From positions 13,330,001-13,394,000 of the forward strand of contig OZ234501.1 in the NCBI GenBank assembly GCA_965153455.1: a stretch of DNA of 64,000 bases, written 5' to 3'. Shown here in pieces: positions 24,701 through 36,998 of the stretch. The position numbers and the translations under genes were made by a program. Position 1 is the stretch's first letter; every line of letters starts with the position of its first letter. Below the pieces are notes generated by a model that was given only the letters and a program-made list of their open reading frames with translations, ran no database searches and had not been told where the DNA came from. Source of the stretch: Sphagnum compactum (lineage: Eukaryota; Bryophyta; Sphagnopsida; Sphagnales).

Positions 24701-27700
24701 TTTAATTTCTCTTTTTGGGTATATTTTCCTTTGAAAAAAAAGGTTTGGTTCAACTTCTATAGTTCTTGTGTGGCATCAAACTTACTTATTGGGTTTTGGA
24801 AAAAAATTCATCATTTTCTTCAATGATTGGCCCTACAAGAGGTGCTATTGATGGTTGAAATGAACATTTTCAAAAGATGCTTAAAAGCCTTGGATCTACA
24901 CAAGGTGGAGATTGTGTCAAAGGAAGGTGACTAAAAGTTCAAAGATATGTATAAGTGAAGCAACAACTAATTTGGTCGGAAAAATTGAAATGTATTTCTA
25001 TGCATTCGTTCATAGTTAATATGTATGAAATGGATGCCATGCAACTTTGTGAATTGTTTAAATTATTCTTTTCTTACATGAGTAGAAGAACAACTATTTT
25101 TATCTTGGTGAAATTGTAGGTCCTCATCTTAACATATTTATTACTATTATTTCAAATTGTGTTTTCATTTAGTATATTACCTAAACTTGGCGTGGATGTG
25201 TTCAACATTGTGAATCTTATGTAAGTTATTGATTATTTTAAAGGTGCCAAGCCCCAAAAAACAATCAATTGCATTTGTTAAACCTATGAAGGAATTCAAT
25301 TGAAGGACTACATGAAGGAATTCAATTGCATTTGTTAAACCTATGAAGGAATACATCTCACGGTTGCCAATTGTTTTGTGCATTTATGTGTCATAGGAAT
25401 GCTCAATTATTTATCAACTTCCTAAATCTCCTCCAAGAATTGAATCTTTTCAACAAGTTGTTGAAGAAGGATTGAGTGCATCAATTTTGTAACTAATGTA
25501 ATTAGTTTCAAGTTGCAAGTAGTAGTGTGAACTTCAATTTGAGCAATAATTTATTGACAGTTTTGATTTATAGATTTACTTTGTTGCAACAATTCATACA
25601 ACAAACGATTGGATATAAAACATTGCAACAATACTCAAAAGATTTTTAGTACAAATTGTTTTAGCAAAATTTGAATTCACATTCAAGACATTTCACAATT
25701 TGAAAATATTCTAAATAATAAATTGGGATGTTACATCATTCACATGAGACAACAACATTATGCATGTTGGAATGATACATTTTCAACAATTATGACTAGT
25801 GTTGTTCAATTCCAATTTTTGGGTGGTTCTATTTTTGTTTTGTGTGCTCGTTATCAAATGTCTAAGATGTCTACATGTCGGTTTTATTTTTTTTAATTTA
25901 AAATTTAACTGATATTGGAATCGAAATTGACCCCAAAATCGAAACCAAAATTGGAATCAAGAATCTATGTTTAATTAAAATTGAACCCAAAACTAGAACT
26001 AATCACAAAACCCATTTTATATAAGTTCCAATTCATTTATTATTTTTGATAATATTATCACTTCTTGACCATACCAAACCGAAGATTCTTTCAAAAATAA
26101 AAAATAAAGAAGTTGAAACCAAGACGGAAGTTTTCTTGGAAAGTAAAAAACTAGACATAACCAATGTTGTGTAAGTATGTTATTTTGGAAATATCCTTGA
26201 ATAAGGATATATAAGTTTTTCAATTTATTTAGCCATTGAAGAAGGGTATATTAACATTCAAAAAAAATTCATCAAGTTAAAGTTCAAATTTACAAAACAT
26301 AAGTTTCCTAGTAGATGGGTAAGGTTTGGGTTACCCTTATCATAAATATACCCCTTTGGAGTAAAAGTTGAATATGTAGTTTTATTTAATTAATTAAAAT
26401 TAAAAAGTTCACATTTTCAAAATTGTAAGATAGTTTTAAAAATGCCAAATCCAATCTTAGAATGCAAAAATCAAAATGGTTGATGCATCCTTGATTAGGG
26501 TAATTAGGTTTACAAGTGAACACTTGGTGCATCAAAAGACAACGGCATCATGGTCTACACTTGGTTTATGATAAAGTCTAAATATAAATTATAACTCATC
26601 TATGGATGTTTAAAGAGGCTTTTGAATCTTTCAATTCTGTTAAATAACGTGAAAGTTATGGCCTTCAAAACAAGGGAGTCTTCCACTTGAAACATACTCT
26701 TGTCGCATACCTATCACTCCTATCACACCAGACCTCGTGTGCAATATACTTTTCCTTTAAAGTAGGCAAAAGATTCAACCAAAATTCTTTATGCTAGCCA
26801 AGGATTCCCAACAAGGGATGTGTGGGGTTTGGGTGGTCGGAGAGTCGGGGAGAAAGACAAAACTTTTGCTCACCTAACAAAACATCATATGTACGAGGGG
26901 AATCTAAAGCAAACCATACCACAATACGGCTGAGAGTTTGAGAGTCTTCTCCATGGTTACATTGTAGATCAAGTTGAGCCGCATCCTCGTATATTTGGTT
27001 TTGGTGTACATCAAGTTGATGTCAGGAAACAGACATGAATCTTGGAAGATTTAAACTGTGCTTTAATATCATGTTTAAGTTTGCTTCTGCTTTGTTTATG
27101 ATGATGGGTGATAAAACCCATGGGTGCGGACATTCCCAAAATGCTGTGTATGATGTGCAAAGCCAACGAGTGAAGACAGTCCCAAAATGTGAGGCCAGAC
27201 TCAAGTATTGCCTCTTCCTAGGCTTATTTTGGGAATCGCCCTCGCCTTGGACTTTTACCCTACACCACACTATGACAATGAGCATGATAAACCCGAACCT
27301 TGGACTTTACCCTACACTACACTATGACAATTTGAGCATGATAAACCCTAACCCTAAACAAGTGTTCTAGGATAGAACAACCTACCACATTGTTTATTGT
27401 TTAGCACTACCTACCCACTGGACTTCAAAAGGCCTTGTTGAGGAAATGCTTCTAGGGGCTCTCTAATATGCACAAACATTTCCATTCTAACCCCAACTAT
27501 CCACACACTTGTGTGAACTTGAGAACACTACTGGATTGCTTCCTGTTTCATGGGTCCTTTATATTCACTCTGCAAGTTCTCAAGCCAACATTTCGCATGT
27601 AACTTGATGTCATCAGTCATATTGTTACAGGGCTCAAGACTCTTGGCTGCACAACAGCAAGTCACTGTCAGTTGGTCGCAACACACTTGTTCATATTGTA

Positions 27701-29711
27701 TTCTCATGAACTGATTGAATCACATGTGATAGTGAATCTTCTGTGTTTGTATGAGTTCATTGTGGGTCCATCTTGTCCTAGTTCCATGCTAGCTTTCAAG
27801 GAAGAAACAGCAGTGCACCAACCAATGTAACCACGAGGCATCACTGTCAATCTAGAGAGCAACTGAGCATGGAACTTGGAAATGCATTACTTTACACATG
27901 CAGGAATCAGGTAAAGGTGCTTCATGTACCTTGTTCAGAAGACATAAGATTTGCAATCTTGCGTGAGACATATCCAGAAGCCCAATGCATGGCCCAAGAC
28001 TGTATTGCAGACAACTGCATACTGTGGTATATATGAGGCCATCTGTCATTATCATGTCATGATTAACTAAAGCCTGGATTTCACATGCATTGACTACAAC
28101 CTCTTTGCAATTCTTGCTCCATGGAATATCCAATACCACTTGACCCACCTTTGATCACCTAATGATTGCCTTGTTGCCTTGTGAAAAAATATCTGAAGGT
28201 GTTGCTCATATTCCACATCCCCATTTTACATAAGAGTACAATGCAAGTCCAGCTGCCATCACAAAGCTTACAAAGTTTCAAGAGTAACCTGACAACATAG
28301 TGGAATTCCATTTGCAGTCTGCACACAGCCTGTCTCAAATCCACAGATTCTATCATGGTGCACGTAAGGAGAGAGGGAGAGGAAATCAGATAGAGAGGAC
28401 CACAATTGATGCCTGCCTTCATACCTTTTCACCTTTCAGATAGACCAGTTCAACATAGCTGCAATGATGGAAGAACAGGAAGACTGACACCAAATTGAAA
28501 AGAGGGCACACAAGTAAGGCATAACCCACCAATACCCTCATGAAAGGTTAAAATTTCCTGATTGGGGGACACATCCTGCAATGCCTTAAATCACATTTCC
28601 AACATGTTTTCCCAGAAACTGTGCTTCTAATGTTCTAACATCAAGGCAAGAACAATATGTACTACCTATAGGCTGGCAACTGCTGACAGAACCTCAGTTT
28701 TAACATGGTTTTACTCCAGGAATGATATTACACTTGTTCATTGAGCCTACAAGAGGGGGTTTCATCTGACAAGTATCTATGTACATTGCAATAACCATGT
28801 ACCAATGAACACCAACCTGACTGATTACAAATACAACCCAAATCCCTAGCAGCCAAACCCCAGTAGGAGAAGCCATTCCAATGGGTGCCTTAGAGAGGCA
28901 TCATATGTTAGTGACTCCAATCAGATGAGCTATTACTATAGCATCAGGCTAGATGTTCCACAATAGAGCTGAAGGTCATCATTTGAAGGGTTAATCCAAG
29001 AAATGATTTTGTCACCAAATGTCTCTTGTAATGGAAAGTTTCATATTGCCATTACACTGGAGATAGCAGGAGCCCACATGACTTTACAACATAGCATGTC
29101 ATGTTTGATGCAGTCCAAAGTTGCAAGGTCCCAAGGAAGACATAATAGTGAAATTCAGACTTGGACATGATAAGGGTTGTCTCACCTATGGCAATACTTA
29201 ACAATAACTCTCCTGAGAATTGAAAAATTTCCATACTCATGAGCAAGAAAGCCAGAACAAGGTTCAAACATTTCCTTGAAGTCAAAGTAAGACTTCCAGA
29301 TAAGGACTCACAAACCAGGAAGAAGAAAAACACAAAAGGGGTGAACTAAAGCGAAGAAGAACAAGACTAGCAATATCAACAACAATGTACATACTTAACA
29401 ATGGAGATACTTAACAAAATACAACAATGCCAACAATCCATTAACTCCTTCACAAAGCTTGTTACCACAAGTGTTCAAAGGAATGTCAGATCAACAATGT
29501 GCAACTAGAAACTCCAAAACTCTCAAAATAACACAAAGATTGTTCTCTCACAAGGCAACAGGCAATCCTGGTTCAACTGCAACCCAGACTAAAGCACTGC
29601 AGAAAGTTTTTGTTTCTGCAAAAATCATGCAACAGAACTTTGCAATCTTTACTTTCTCACTCTGGTGGTGGGGGCCATGCATACATGCATAGCAGCTGCC
29701 ATGGATCCCTG
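24701..29711. other. Gene-free region with short tandem repeats
   Basis: 25262-25352 repeats CAATTGCATTTGTTAAACC-TATGAAGGAAT about 63 bp apart. 27243-27355 is a ~57-bp tandem pair (TTGGACTTTACCC, CACTATGACAAT, GAGCATGATAAACCC), the second copy ending in AACCCTAACCCTAAAC. 27.4-29.7 kb is less AT-rich and looks like unique sequence, but no frame there resembles a known protein. It could hold a non-coding transcript or simply the S1FA downstream region. Confidence 0.4.
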
Positions 29712-30670
29712 TTAGTCTCCTGCAGGTGCCATACCAGATTTCAGCCTCTCTCTCTTAAGCTTCTTCTTTGAAACTGGCTTCTTCTTCCTTGGTGGCAAAT
29801 GCTTCTGCGCATAAACATATAACATGTAGTTTCCCACAGCAAAGATCAACACTGCCCCAACCACCACAACCAGTACTGTCAACCCCGGATTGAACCCCAC
29901 CTTCTGGTCAATGCCTCCCTGCATGCAAAACCCATTTGATCTCAGAGACATTGATGCAGAGAAATGCACAAGTTCACCAACACTAGTGGATGTCAAGTCT
30001 ACATGATGCAAAAAAGCTCTCATGCCATTAAGGATCCATTTCAAACATGAGAGAGAGAGAGCGAGAGAGAGAGAGAGATGCCATAAGCCATACAGTTCTT
30101 GAGAAGAGACCTAATCATAGACCTAATCATAACCTAGTTTCCAAAAAGGGCCCCTGCTTCACTTTGCTTTTCATCAGAGAGTTTGATCCCAAAGCTGATG
30201 CATTGCTCCTCTAGCAAAAAAGCACCACGGTATTCACAACAAGTCCGGTACATTGACAGAACTTCCCAGCAGACTCTTAATGGCATCAAAACCCCACATC
30301 AAAAAAATAGAATAAAAATCAATCTTCCCTAAGATTGATTTTTTTTCAGAGTAGATTGCTGATGATGTTAGTAATAATATCAACGCACTATCCATCGGCG
30401 TCGTCACTGATATTCCTAGTCATGAATCAAACAAACAAACAAACGAAAGAGAACCTTGTAACCCTAAAACCTCGAAAGAAGGACACAAAACCGCACCCCA
30501 CCCCACCCCACCCCAACCCAAAAAGACCTAAACCTTCAAACTAAAAGGCTCTCTTGAACCACGAACTTTCTAAAGAGAAAAGCTGAAAGAAGGAGACAAA
30601 GTGCAGACTTTTGTACCTGACCAATAAAGGCAGATGGGTCGACATCTGCCGACCCGAACTCATCGGCCAT
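29712..30670 (-). CDS. S1FA: S1FA-family protein (2 exons, 86 aa)
   Basis: Small plant-specific protein of the S1FA family, first described as a DNA-binding factor for a negative element in a plastid ribosomal protein gene promoter. Exon 1 (30670-30617) encodes [18 protein letters not shown]; exon 2 (29918-29712) starts [12 protein letters not shown] and ends at TAA. Donor is CAG|GTACAA and acceptor TGCATGCAG. Seen: one strong hydrophobic segment (31-54) followed by the basic family signature [19 protein letters not shown] (60-78). The basic block reads as a nuclear localisation or DNA-contacting segment, but the hydrophobic stretch looks like a transmembrane helix, so location is uncertain. 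Length is normal for the family. The short first exon is easily missed. A (GA)n tract lies in the intron at about 30052-30079. Confidence 0.93.
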
Positions 30671-32394
30671 GGCTTCTCTCTTTCTCAGTCACAGCAATTG
30701 TTGTTGCCCCTCCGCTTCGCACAACGAGGAGAGTGCGGAAGAGGGAGGAGCGCGACCAGAGGGGACTCGTCCTCCTCTTCACCGCCTGGACCGGGCTACC
30801 GTCGACTGGAGAACCGGCTGACGTTTTTCATCCATCCAATGTTCACCCTTGTGCGTTCACTGTTCATCCAAAATTCACTGCTCTCACCCTCCGTTTCTTT
30901 GGGTGGAGGACGACCGATTCTTTCCCATGTCATTTCCGCTTGTCAGAATCATCCGCAGGTCATATACCCCCATGCTTCTGGTAGCTACATAATTTCGGAA
31001 TTTTCGCATTATGTGTAGAACTATAATACTTTATGGGCGTGGTGGGGGTCGGGAGGAGGGAAGTCTAGGACCAATGGGAGGGAGGGAAAGGGAAATTATT
31101 GCGTAAACAACTCCCTTTTTTATGCCAGGGGAGCTCCCCCGATTTCATATGTTCCCATGAAAATATTTCTTTTTTACAAAATGGGAAAGAAGCAAGGAAA
31201 TCAAATGAGAGTTGTTTACATAGGGGGAGGTTCCAGTACTAGTCCATTTGCCTGAGGTTCGGGAACACACTTGGGCTCACACCCTCTTGTGCCCCTCTCT
31301 CAAGAGAACGCACTCGTATAGGAGGGAGAATGCACTACAACTTCTCACCTTTCTTAAATAAAGTGTTTTTCCTTTGTCAATGCTTTATGCATTAGAGAAT
31401 GTGCCCTAGGGTAAACCGGCCCATCATAACAATGACATTGTCCCAATTACGCATCATCAAGACTCCCATCCCTTAGAATGATCACTTCATGAATTTGACA
31501 AAGAGAAACCCAACCCCTTATTCAAGGATCAACACTTCTAGATGAAGTCGACTTAAACATCCTTTTGAAGTTCCCAATATGTGAGGGTACTTTCTCACGA
31601 AATAGAACAAACACGTCGGAGTTGCACACACAAATGCAACAAAACCTTTGAGCAATCTTTGGGAAGACCCCTCTCAAAATCCTTTATTTCCTCATCACCC
31701 CCCTAGTCATCAACCCTCAAAGTTATATTGCTTCAGGCACATGGCATGGTGGAGATCTCACTATTTCAACACTTAGAAGCCACATTACACATTCCTCTAT
31801 TCTATGTCTACAAAATTCAAAAAGACTGCAACTTATCTTTTCCTTCTCCTAAAACATTTGTTTAAGAAAATTCCCTTTGACTGTCTTCATCCATCACTTC
31901 CTCCATCCAATACTTATCTTTTTGAACTCCTTTCCAGAAACCATCACCACAAAGGGATGAGATTTTCATAATTCACAAGAGCTAAAAAACCAGCCCAACA
32001 ATACCCAACTCCCCCACAGTCAAACACAAACGAACAACAAACCCATGTTGAACATTGTCATACATCACAACAACACATCTTGGGTTTTGCGACTAGGTTT
32101 TGCAACTATGTCCAAATTAGGAAAGACATATGCAACTAATCATTCATGATTTGTTAAACGCATGTCATTTCATCCATTTAGTCGCAAAGCCCAATCATCT
32201 TATCAATTAGATTTTTTTATTTTGACTTGATATTAAAATTTCATGTCATTGATGACCTTGGTATGACATGTAAAGTGCATGCCATTTGATCAATTTAGTC
32301 ATTTTATTTAATTAAATGTTACAAGAGATGCCTTGATGAATGAATGACACGTGTCAAAAATCCATAAAGACATTATGAGTCATTACACATGACC
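30671..32394. other. S1FA upstream and gene-free DNA
   Basis: 30.67-31.0 kb is the presumed S1FA promoter. A perfect 11-bp inverted repeat, GTAAACAACTC (31103-31113) and GAGTTGTTTAC (31209-31219), encloses 95 bp and could be a small MITE. 32.08-32.26 kb contains TTGCGACTAGG-TTTTGCAACTA-like phrases resembling those at 50.40 and 52.17-52.33 kb. No gene recognised. Confidence 0.4.
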
Positions 32395-32710
32395 AAAAAT
32401 CAACCTAACATAACCTAGTTAAGCTAAACAACCTAGCTTAGCTCGCCTAGCCAAAAGTCAATCTAGCTTAACCTAGCTAAGTTAGGCAACCTAGTTTAAT
32501 TTGCTTAACCAAAAGTCAGCCTAGCCTACTTAACTAAACTAAGCAACCTAGTTTAACTTGCTTAAAGTCAACCTAGTTTAACACAATTAGGTTAATTACC
32601 TATGTTAAACAACCTAGGCTAGGTGATCTAAATTAAAAACAAACATTGGACTCCTAACCAAGAAGCTTAAACTAAGTTACCTAACTTAAGGCAAGTGGCT
32701 TAGGTATCAT
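32395..32710. repeat. AACCTAG-rich array
   Basis: About 300 bp made almost entirely of variants of (A)AACCTAG-(C/T)TTAA and its complement CTAGGTTAA, with longer repeats around CCAAAAGTCA at about 60-bp steps. The same motif appears in CCTAAC form at about 41590-41640 and in TAGGTGACC/GGTAGGC form near 51.94-52.00 kb. No coding potential. Confidence 0.8.
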
Positions 32711-34626
32711 AGGTTGCAAGAATGAGGATTAATTGATACCCTCACCTTCATTTTGGGGTTCAAGTCCTCATCCATTGCACTACCACATTTTTCTCTTAAT
32801 TATATTTAACACAATTATAAAAGTTCAAATTTTTTAGCTTGGAATTAACCTTGGCCACCCTAGGTCGGAGTTGGCAATGATTTCAATTTTATTGTGAATG
32901 GAACAACATATCTCCGTTATTATTTTTAAAAGATGGAATTTATTCATAGTGGTTTTGTTTTGTATAAACCATACATGAATCAAGAAATGGAAAAAGACAA
33001 CATTTTACAAAAACACAAGGTGTGAAGAAGGACATTGAAAGATGTTTTGATGTTTTACAAGTTCATTTTGCAATCATCCAAAGTCCATGTAGATTATGGC
33101 AGATGGATACAATTTATGAGGTGATGGTTGCTGATGTGGTTTTCCATAATAATGATAATTGAATATGAGAGAGATGATCATTTAAAGTCTTTGTTTCAAC
33201 AAACAAATCTTGGGCAATTGAGGTGAGGGTCAACATTTGATTCATTAGAGATGCTTTTAAGAGCTTTGAAGTCCCAGGGCTCTTGAAAAAAAAAAATCTA
33301 GCTTAATGTTAATGGAATATTTTTTATTATAACATATACATCATGGTGAATACATAATCGTGTACATTGTGCTTAAATGATGTCAATACATTTTTGTTAA
33401 CAAAAAAAAAAAAGCTTTTAAATTTTTTTCATAGCATGTAAATTTATCACAACATGTCATGACAAAAATGTAATCCGTGACTCCACAATCTGAAAAAAAA
33501 AGAAAAGGGTATAATAAAAGTGTGATTCTTTCAATATTTCACAATGAACCTTTAACTATTAACATGAATGTGCCCCAATGCATCTTAATCATATAATGGT
33601 CCCCCCATTGGTCCTCTAAAATTCTCACAAACCTACCAAACCTTATTACACATTTAATATAAAAATAACTAAGAAAAAAATTCAAACTGCCAAATCAAGC
33701 AATTTTATATTGGCCAAAACTTTTTTTCTTTTTTTTTCCTAGTGGCGTGCTTTGTAAAAGAGTATTAGCTTAGGCAATTTTTTTGATGACAACCATGTCT
33801 AGGAATAGAATATTCATATATCCAATGAAACAACTAAATATACACTCAAGAGGGTTCATTTTTTTTCCTTGAAGGGGGGCAAGAAGGGGGGGGGGGGGGG
33901 GGTTGAGGTGAGGATGGAATTTTTTACTTCTTGTGTTCTCATCATGTTCCCAATCTATTCTCATGTGTTCTCAATTCTCAATAGGTTTTTCATGATGTTC
34001 CTTAGGTTCCCCAAAGGAGTTCCCAATAGCACCTCACTTTATCCCATATCCTTTGCCAATGTTCTCCCCTTCTCACCTATATATGTGAGCCAAAGAGAAG
34101 CACTCCATCCTCACATAGAATCTTTACTTTGGGAGAGCGACCCAAGTTTCAATAGTTATTTATTTATTTATATATTTATTTGGGTGACAAGCCAATCAAA
34201 AGGACCCCATTGCGAAAAAAAAAAGAAAAGAAAAAAAGGAGGTAGCCCAACTAATGAATATGAGAGGGCATTAATACACAAGCCTATTCAACACCCTTTA
34301 TATATATATTGGTGAATAATTATATATAATTATAATTTATATATATATATATATATCTATATATATAACCCTCGGAGTATTTTACATACCTTTGTATACC
34401 TATTGTCTTATTTACCATCTTACCTAGTTAGTACACCTACTTAGCTATAGCATTGAAAAACATGGCACATGAGGGGAGGAATGACTAGGTAGGTATTTTA
34501 AATAAGGTAGCATATAATGTATAGCTAGTCAACCTATACCTAACCAGTACCCCAGCTTGGTTTAAAATGAGTAAGCCCTGGTTACACCCTAGTTGTAAAT
34601 CTGACCTTGTACTATGGATGAAAACA
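32711..34626. other. AT-rich gene-free DNA with G-run and TA microsatellite
   Basis: Contains a run of about 16 consecutive Gs at 33887-33902 and a (TA)n stretch at about 34316-34366. Stops occur in all frames and no gene is recognised. The G-run could form a quadruplex or be an unstable simple repeat. Confidence 0.5.
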
Positions 34627-35578
34627 TTAGGTAGAATGGAATTTGCAACAATTGGTAGAGAGTGTGGTTGATTTAACCCTGGTTAAGTTCGAGAGCCAGT
34701 TTTTTCTTTTTTCCTTCAACCACGTCTTTCGTTTTCTTTTGTGTTGTGTTGTGTTGTGTTTTCTTTTCTTTTTCTTTTTCTTTTCTTTTTCACTGTGTGC
34801 CCTGTTGCGACGAGCGTGGGTTTGCGGAGGAACATCGTGCGCGCGTGCGTCCGTGCGTGCGTGCGTGCGTTTCTGTCTTCCCTTGCGCAGATTTGGATGC
34901 TCGCTCGTAGCTTTCACAAGCTCCATCGATCTTGTCGAGAGCGTAGTATTTCTCCTCTTCCTTCCCTTTCTGCCCGTGGGGTTGTTCTTTTCCCCTTGTC
35001 TCCCGCCTGCTTGTTGTGGGCATTTTGTAGCTGCCATCAAGGTTGGGTAACACTTTCAGGAGCAAGATCTGAAGGAGTCGGGGAGATCAAGATCTCGGGG
35101 CCTTGAGGGGAGGAGAAATTGAAAATCTTGCTCCACTTCTCCGATTTGTTAATACCTTATGTGAGTGTCATCTCCATTTCTTCGTTTTCGCATTTGATTC
35201 CCTCTTGTTTTCTTGGCGTTTTTGGAAGCTGTGGTTTTGCCTTTTCTGGTTCTTGCATATGGGGGCAAATGCAGGTCTGGTTGGAGTTTTTTTTTTCTTT
35301 TAGGGTTTACCAAACTCTTGAAAGCTTAGTGCTTATAGAGATCTGTAGTGACATCTGATGTTTGGAAGATCCCATCTAGAGCCTGCATGGGTAGGGGAAG
35401 GGCTACTAAGATGCTATGAAATGGAATCATGAGCTGTGAGAGTAATGGGTCATGGCAGAAAGAAGGTATTCATCAGATGTCAAGGAGATAAGACCTTTCT
35501 TTTCAAAATTGGTGCTCTGTCCCGTCATTGACATTTGGTTCTATCGTGCATTGCATGCAGATCAGAAACGTAGGGGAA
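34627..35578 (+). promoter_or_regulatory. GDP-L-fucose synthase promoter and 5' leader
   Basis: A long pyrimidine-rich tract with TTTTC and GTGTT repeats (34693-34795) is followed by (GTGC)n (34843-34868), a common layout just upstream of plant transcription starts. A leader intron is likely: a GTGAGT donor at 35161 and a TTGCATGCAG acceptor ending at 35560, leaving the leader segment ATCAGAAACGTAGGGGAA directly before the ATG at 35579. The intron is inferred from splice consensus only. Confidence 0.45.
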
Positions 35579-36998
35579 ATGGAGAATGGGGCCAAGATTT
35601 ATGTGGCTGGGCACCGAGGGCTTGTAGGGGCGGCCATAGTTCGAGCTTTAGAGAAACAAGGATTCAACAACCTGTTGTTGAGAACACACAAGGAGCTTGA
35701 TCTCACTCGACAAGCAGCAGTTGAGGATTTCTTCCACAAAGAGAAACCTGATTATGTCATCCTTGCTGCGGCAAAAGTGGGCGGCATCCATGCCAATAGT
35801 ACATACCCTGCAGAATTCATTGCAGTGAATTTGCAAATACAAACAAATGTCATTGATGCTGCCTACAAAGCTGGGGTGAAGAAGCTCTTGTTTCTTGGCT
35901 CCTCCTGCATTTACCCTAAGTTTGCCCCCCAGCCCATTGCCGAGGACTCGCTTCTGACAGGTCCATTGGAGCCCACAAATGAATGGTATGCTGTGGCCAA
36001 AATCTCTGGAATCAAAATGTGCCAGGTGAGTGGTTCTTCCAAAAATGCACAGGTGGATGTCAACCTCGCAACTCCTACTTCAAGTGCTGATACTTCTTTT
36101 GGACTCTTTCATGAAAAGTGTCAATTGAAAATAGCTCTTCACTACTCCATGGATGTTATAGCTCTAATAATATGTCTGACTGTTTTGATCTCTTTTGGTG
36201 AGCACATGAACTGTAGCATTTTGTGATGCAAAGGTGTGCACAGATTCACTATTAATGTTTTCTTTCAGTACGAGGTATTGTGGTGAACATATGTTTAATC
36301 AATTGTGTCTACACCAGATAAGGAAGTTGTGATGCCAGTTTCCAGTTTGTTAAGCTGTATGATGCTCCAACTCTTTTGTGGAATTGTACATGAGTGAAAC
36401 AAGTTTTTGTGATTTGATCCATCCCTGTTGGGCCTGTTGGAAATAGCACTCCACTACCCCATGGATGATATATAGTCTTTTCAAAAGTTGATTGCAAATC
36501 ATGTTCCTGCAGGCATACAGATTACAGTACAAGTTTGATGCAATATCAGGGATGCCAACAAATTTATATGGGCCACATGACAATTTCCATCCAGAGAATT
36601 CACATGTGTTACCAGCCCTGATCAGACGGTTCCATGAAGCCAAAGTGACAGGGGCGAAAGAGGTTGTGGTATGGGGATCTGGATCGCCTCTTCGGGAATT
36701 CTTGCATGTGGATGACCTAGCAGATGCCACTATTTTCCTGCTGCAGAATTATAGTGGAATCCCACATGTGAATATGGGAAGTGGCTCGGAAGTTACCATC
36801 AAAGAGCTTGCAGAAATGGTGAAGGAGGTTGTTGGCTTCCAAGGGGAATTAAAGTGGGATCTATCAAAGCCTGATGGGACTCCACGTAAGCTCATAGATA
36901 GTTCTAAGCTTGCAGAATTGGGTTGGGAGGCTAAAATCCCTCTCAAAGAGGGTTTAGTGGAGACGTACAAGTGGTATGTTGACAATGTTGCAAGCTAG
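35579..36998 (+). CDS. GER: GDP-L-fucose synthase (2 coding exons, 310 aa)
   Basis: Bifunctional 3,5-epimerase/4-reductase that makes GDP-L-fucose from GDP-4-keto-6-deoxymannose using NADPH. It works in the cytosol and supplies fucose for cell-wall polymers and glycoproteins. Coding exons 35579-36025 and 36513-36998, phase 0, GT-AG. Seen: nucleotide-binding AGHRGLVG (10-17), [22 protein letters not shown] with the catalytic Ser/Cys region, and the SDR pair Tyr137 and Lys141 in [12 protein letters not shown]. The C-terminal half holds [31 protein letters not shown] and KPDGTPRKL. Length equals the Arabidopsis enzymes (about 310 aa). The start ATG (AAATGG context) aligns with the known N-terminus. 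A candidate poly(A) signal AATAAA is at 37197-37202. The intron holds a ~40-bp internal direct repeat. Confidence 0.96.

Noticed and set aside
27852-29333. Several minus-strand open frames of 80-100 codons
   Set aside because: None resembles a known protein and none links to another by good splice sites.
34627-35060. Long frames on both strands rich in Phe/Leu or Lys/Arg/His
   Set aside because: They arise from the pyrimidine-rich and GTGC simple repeats in the fucose-synthase promoter and leader.
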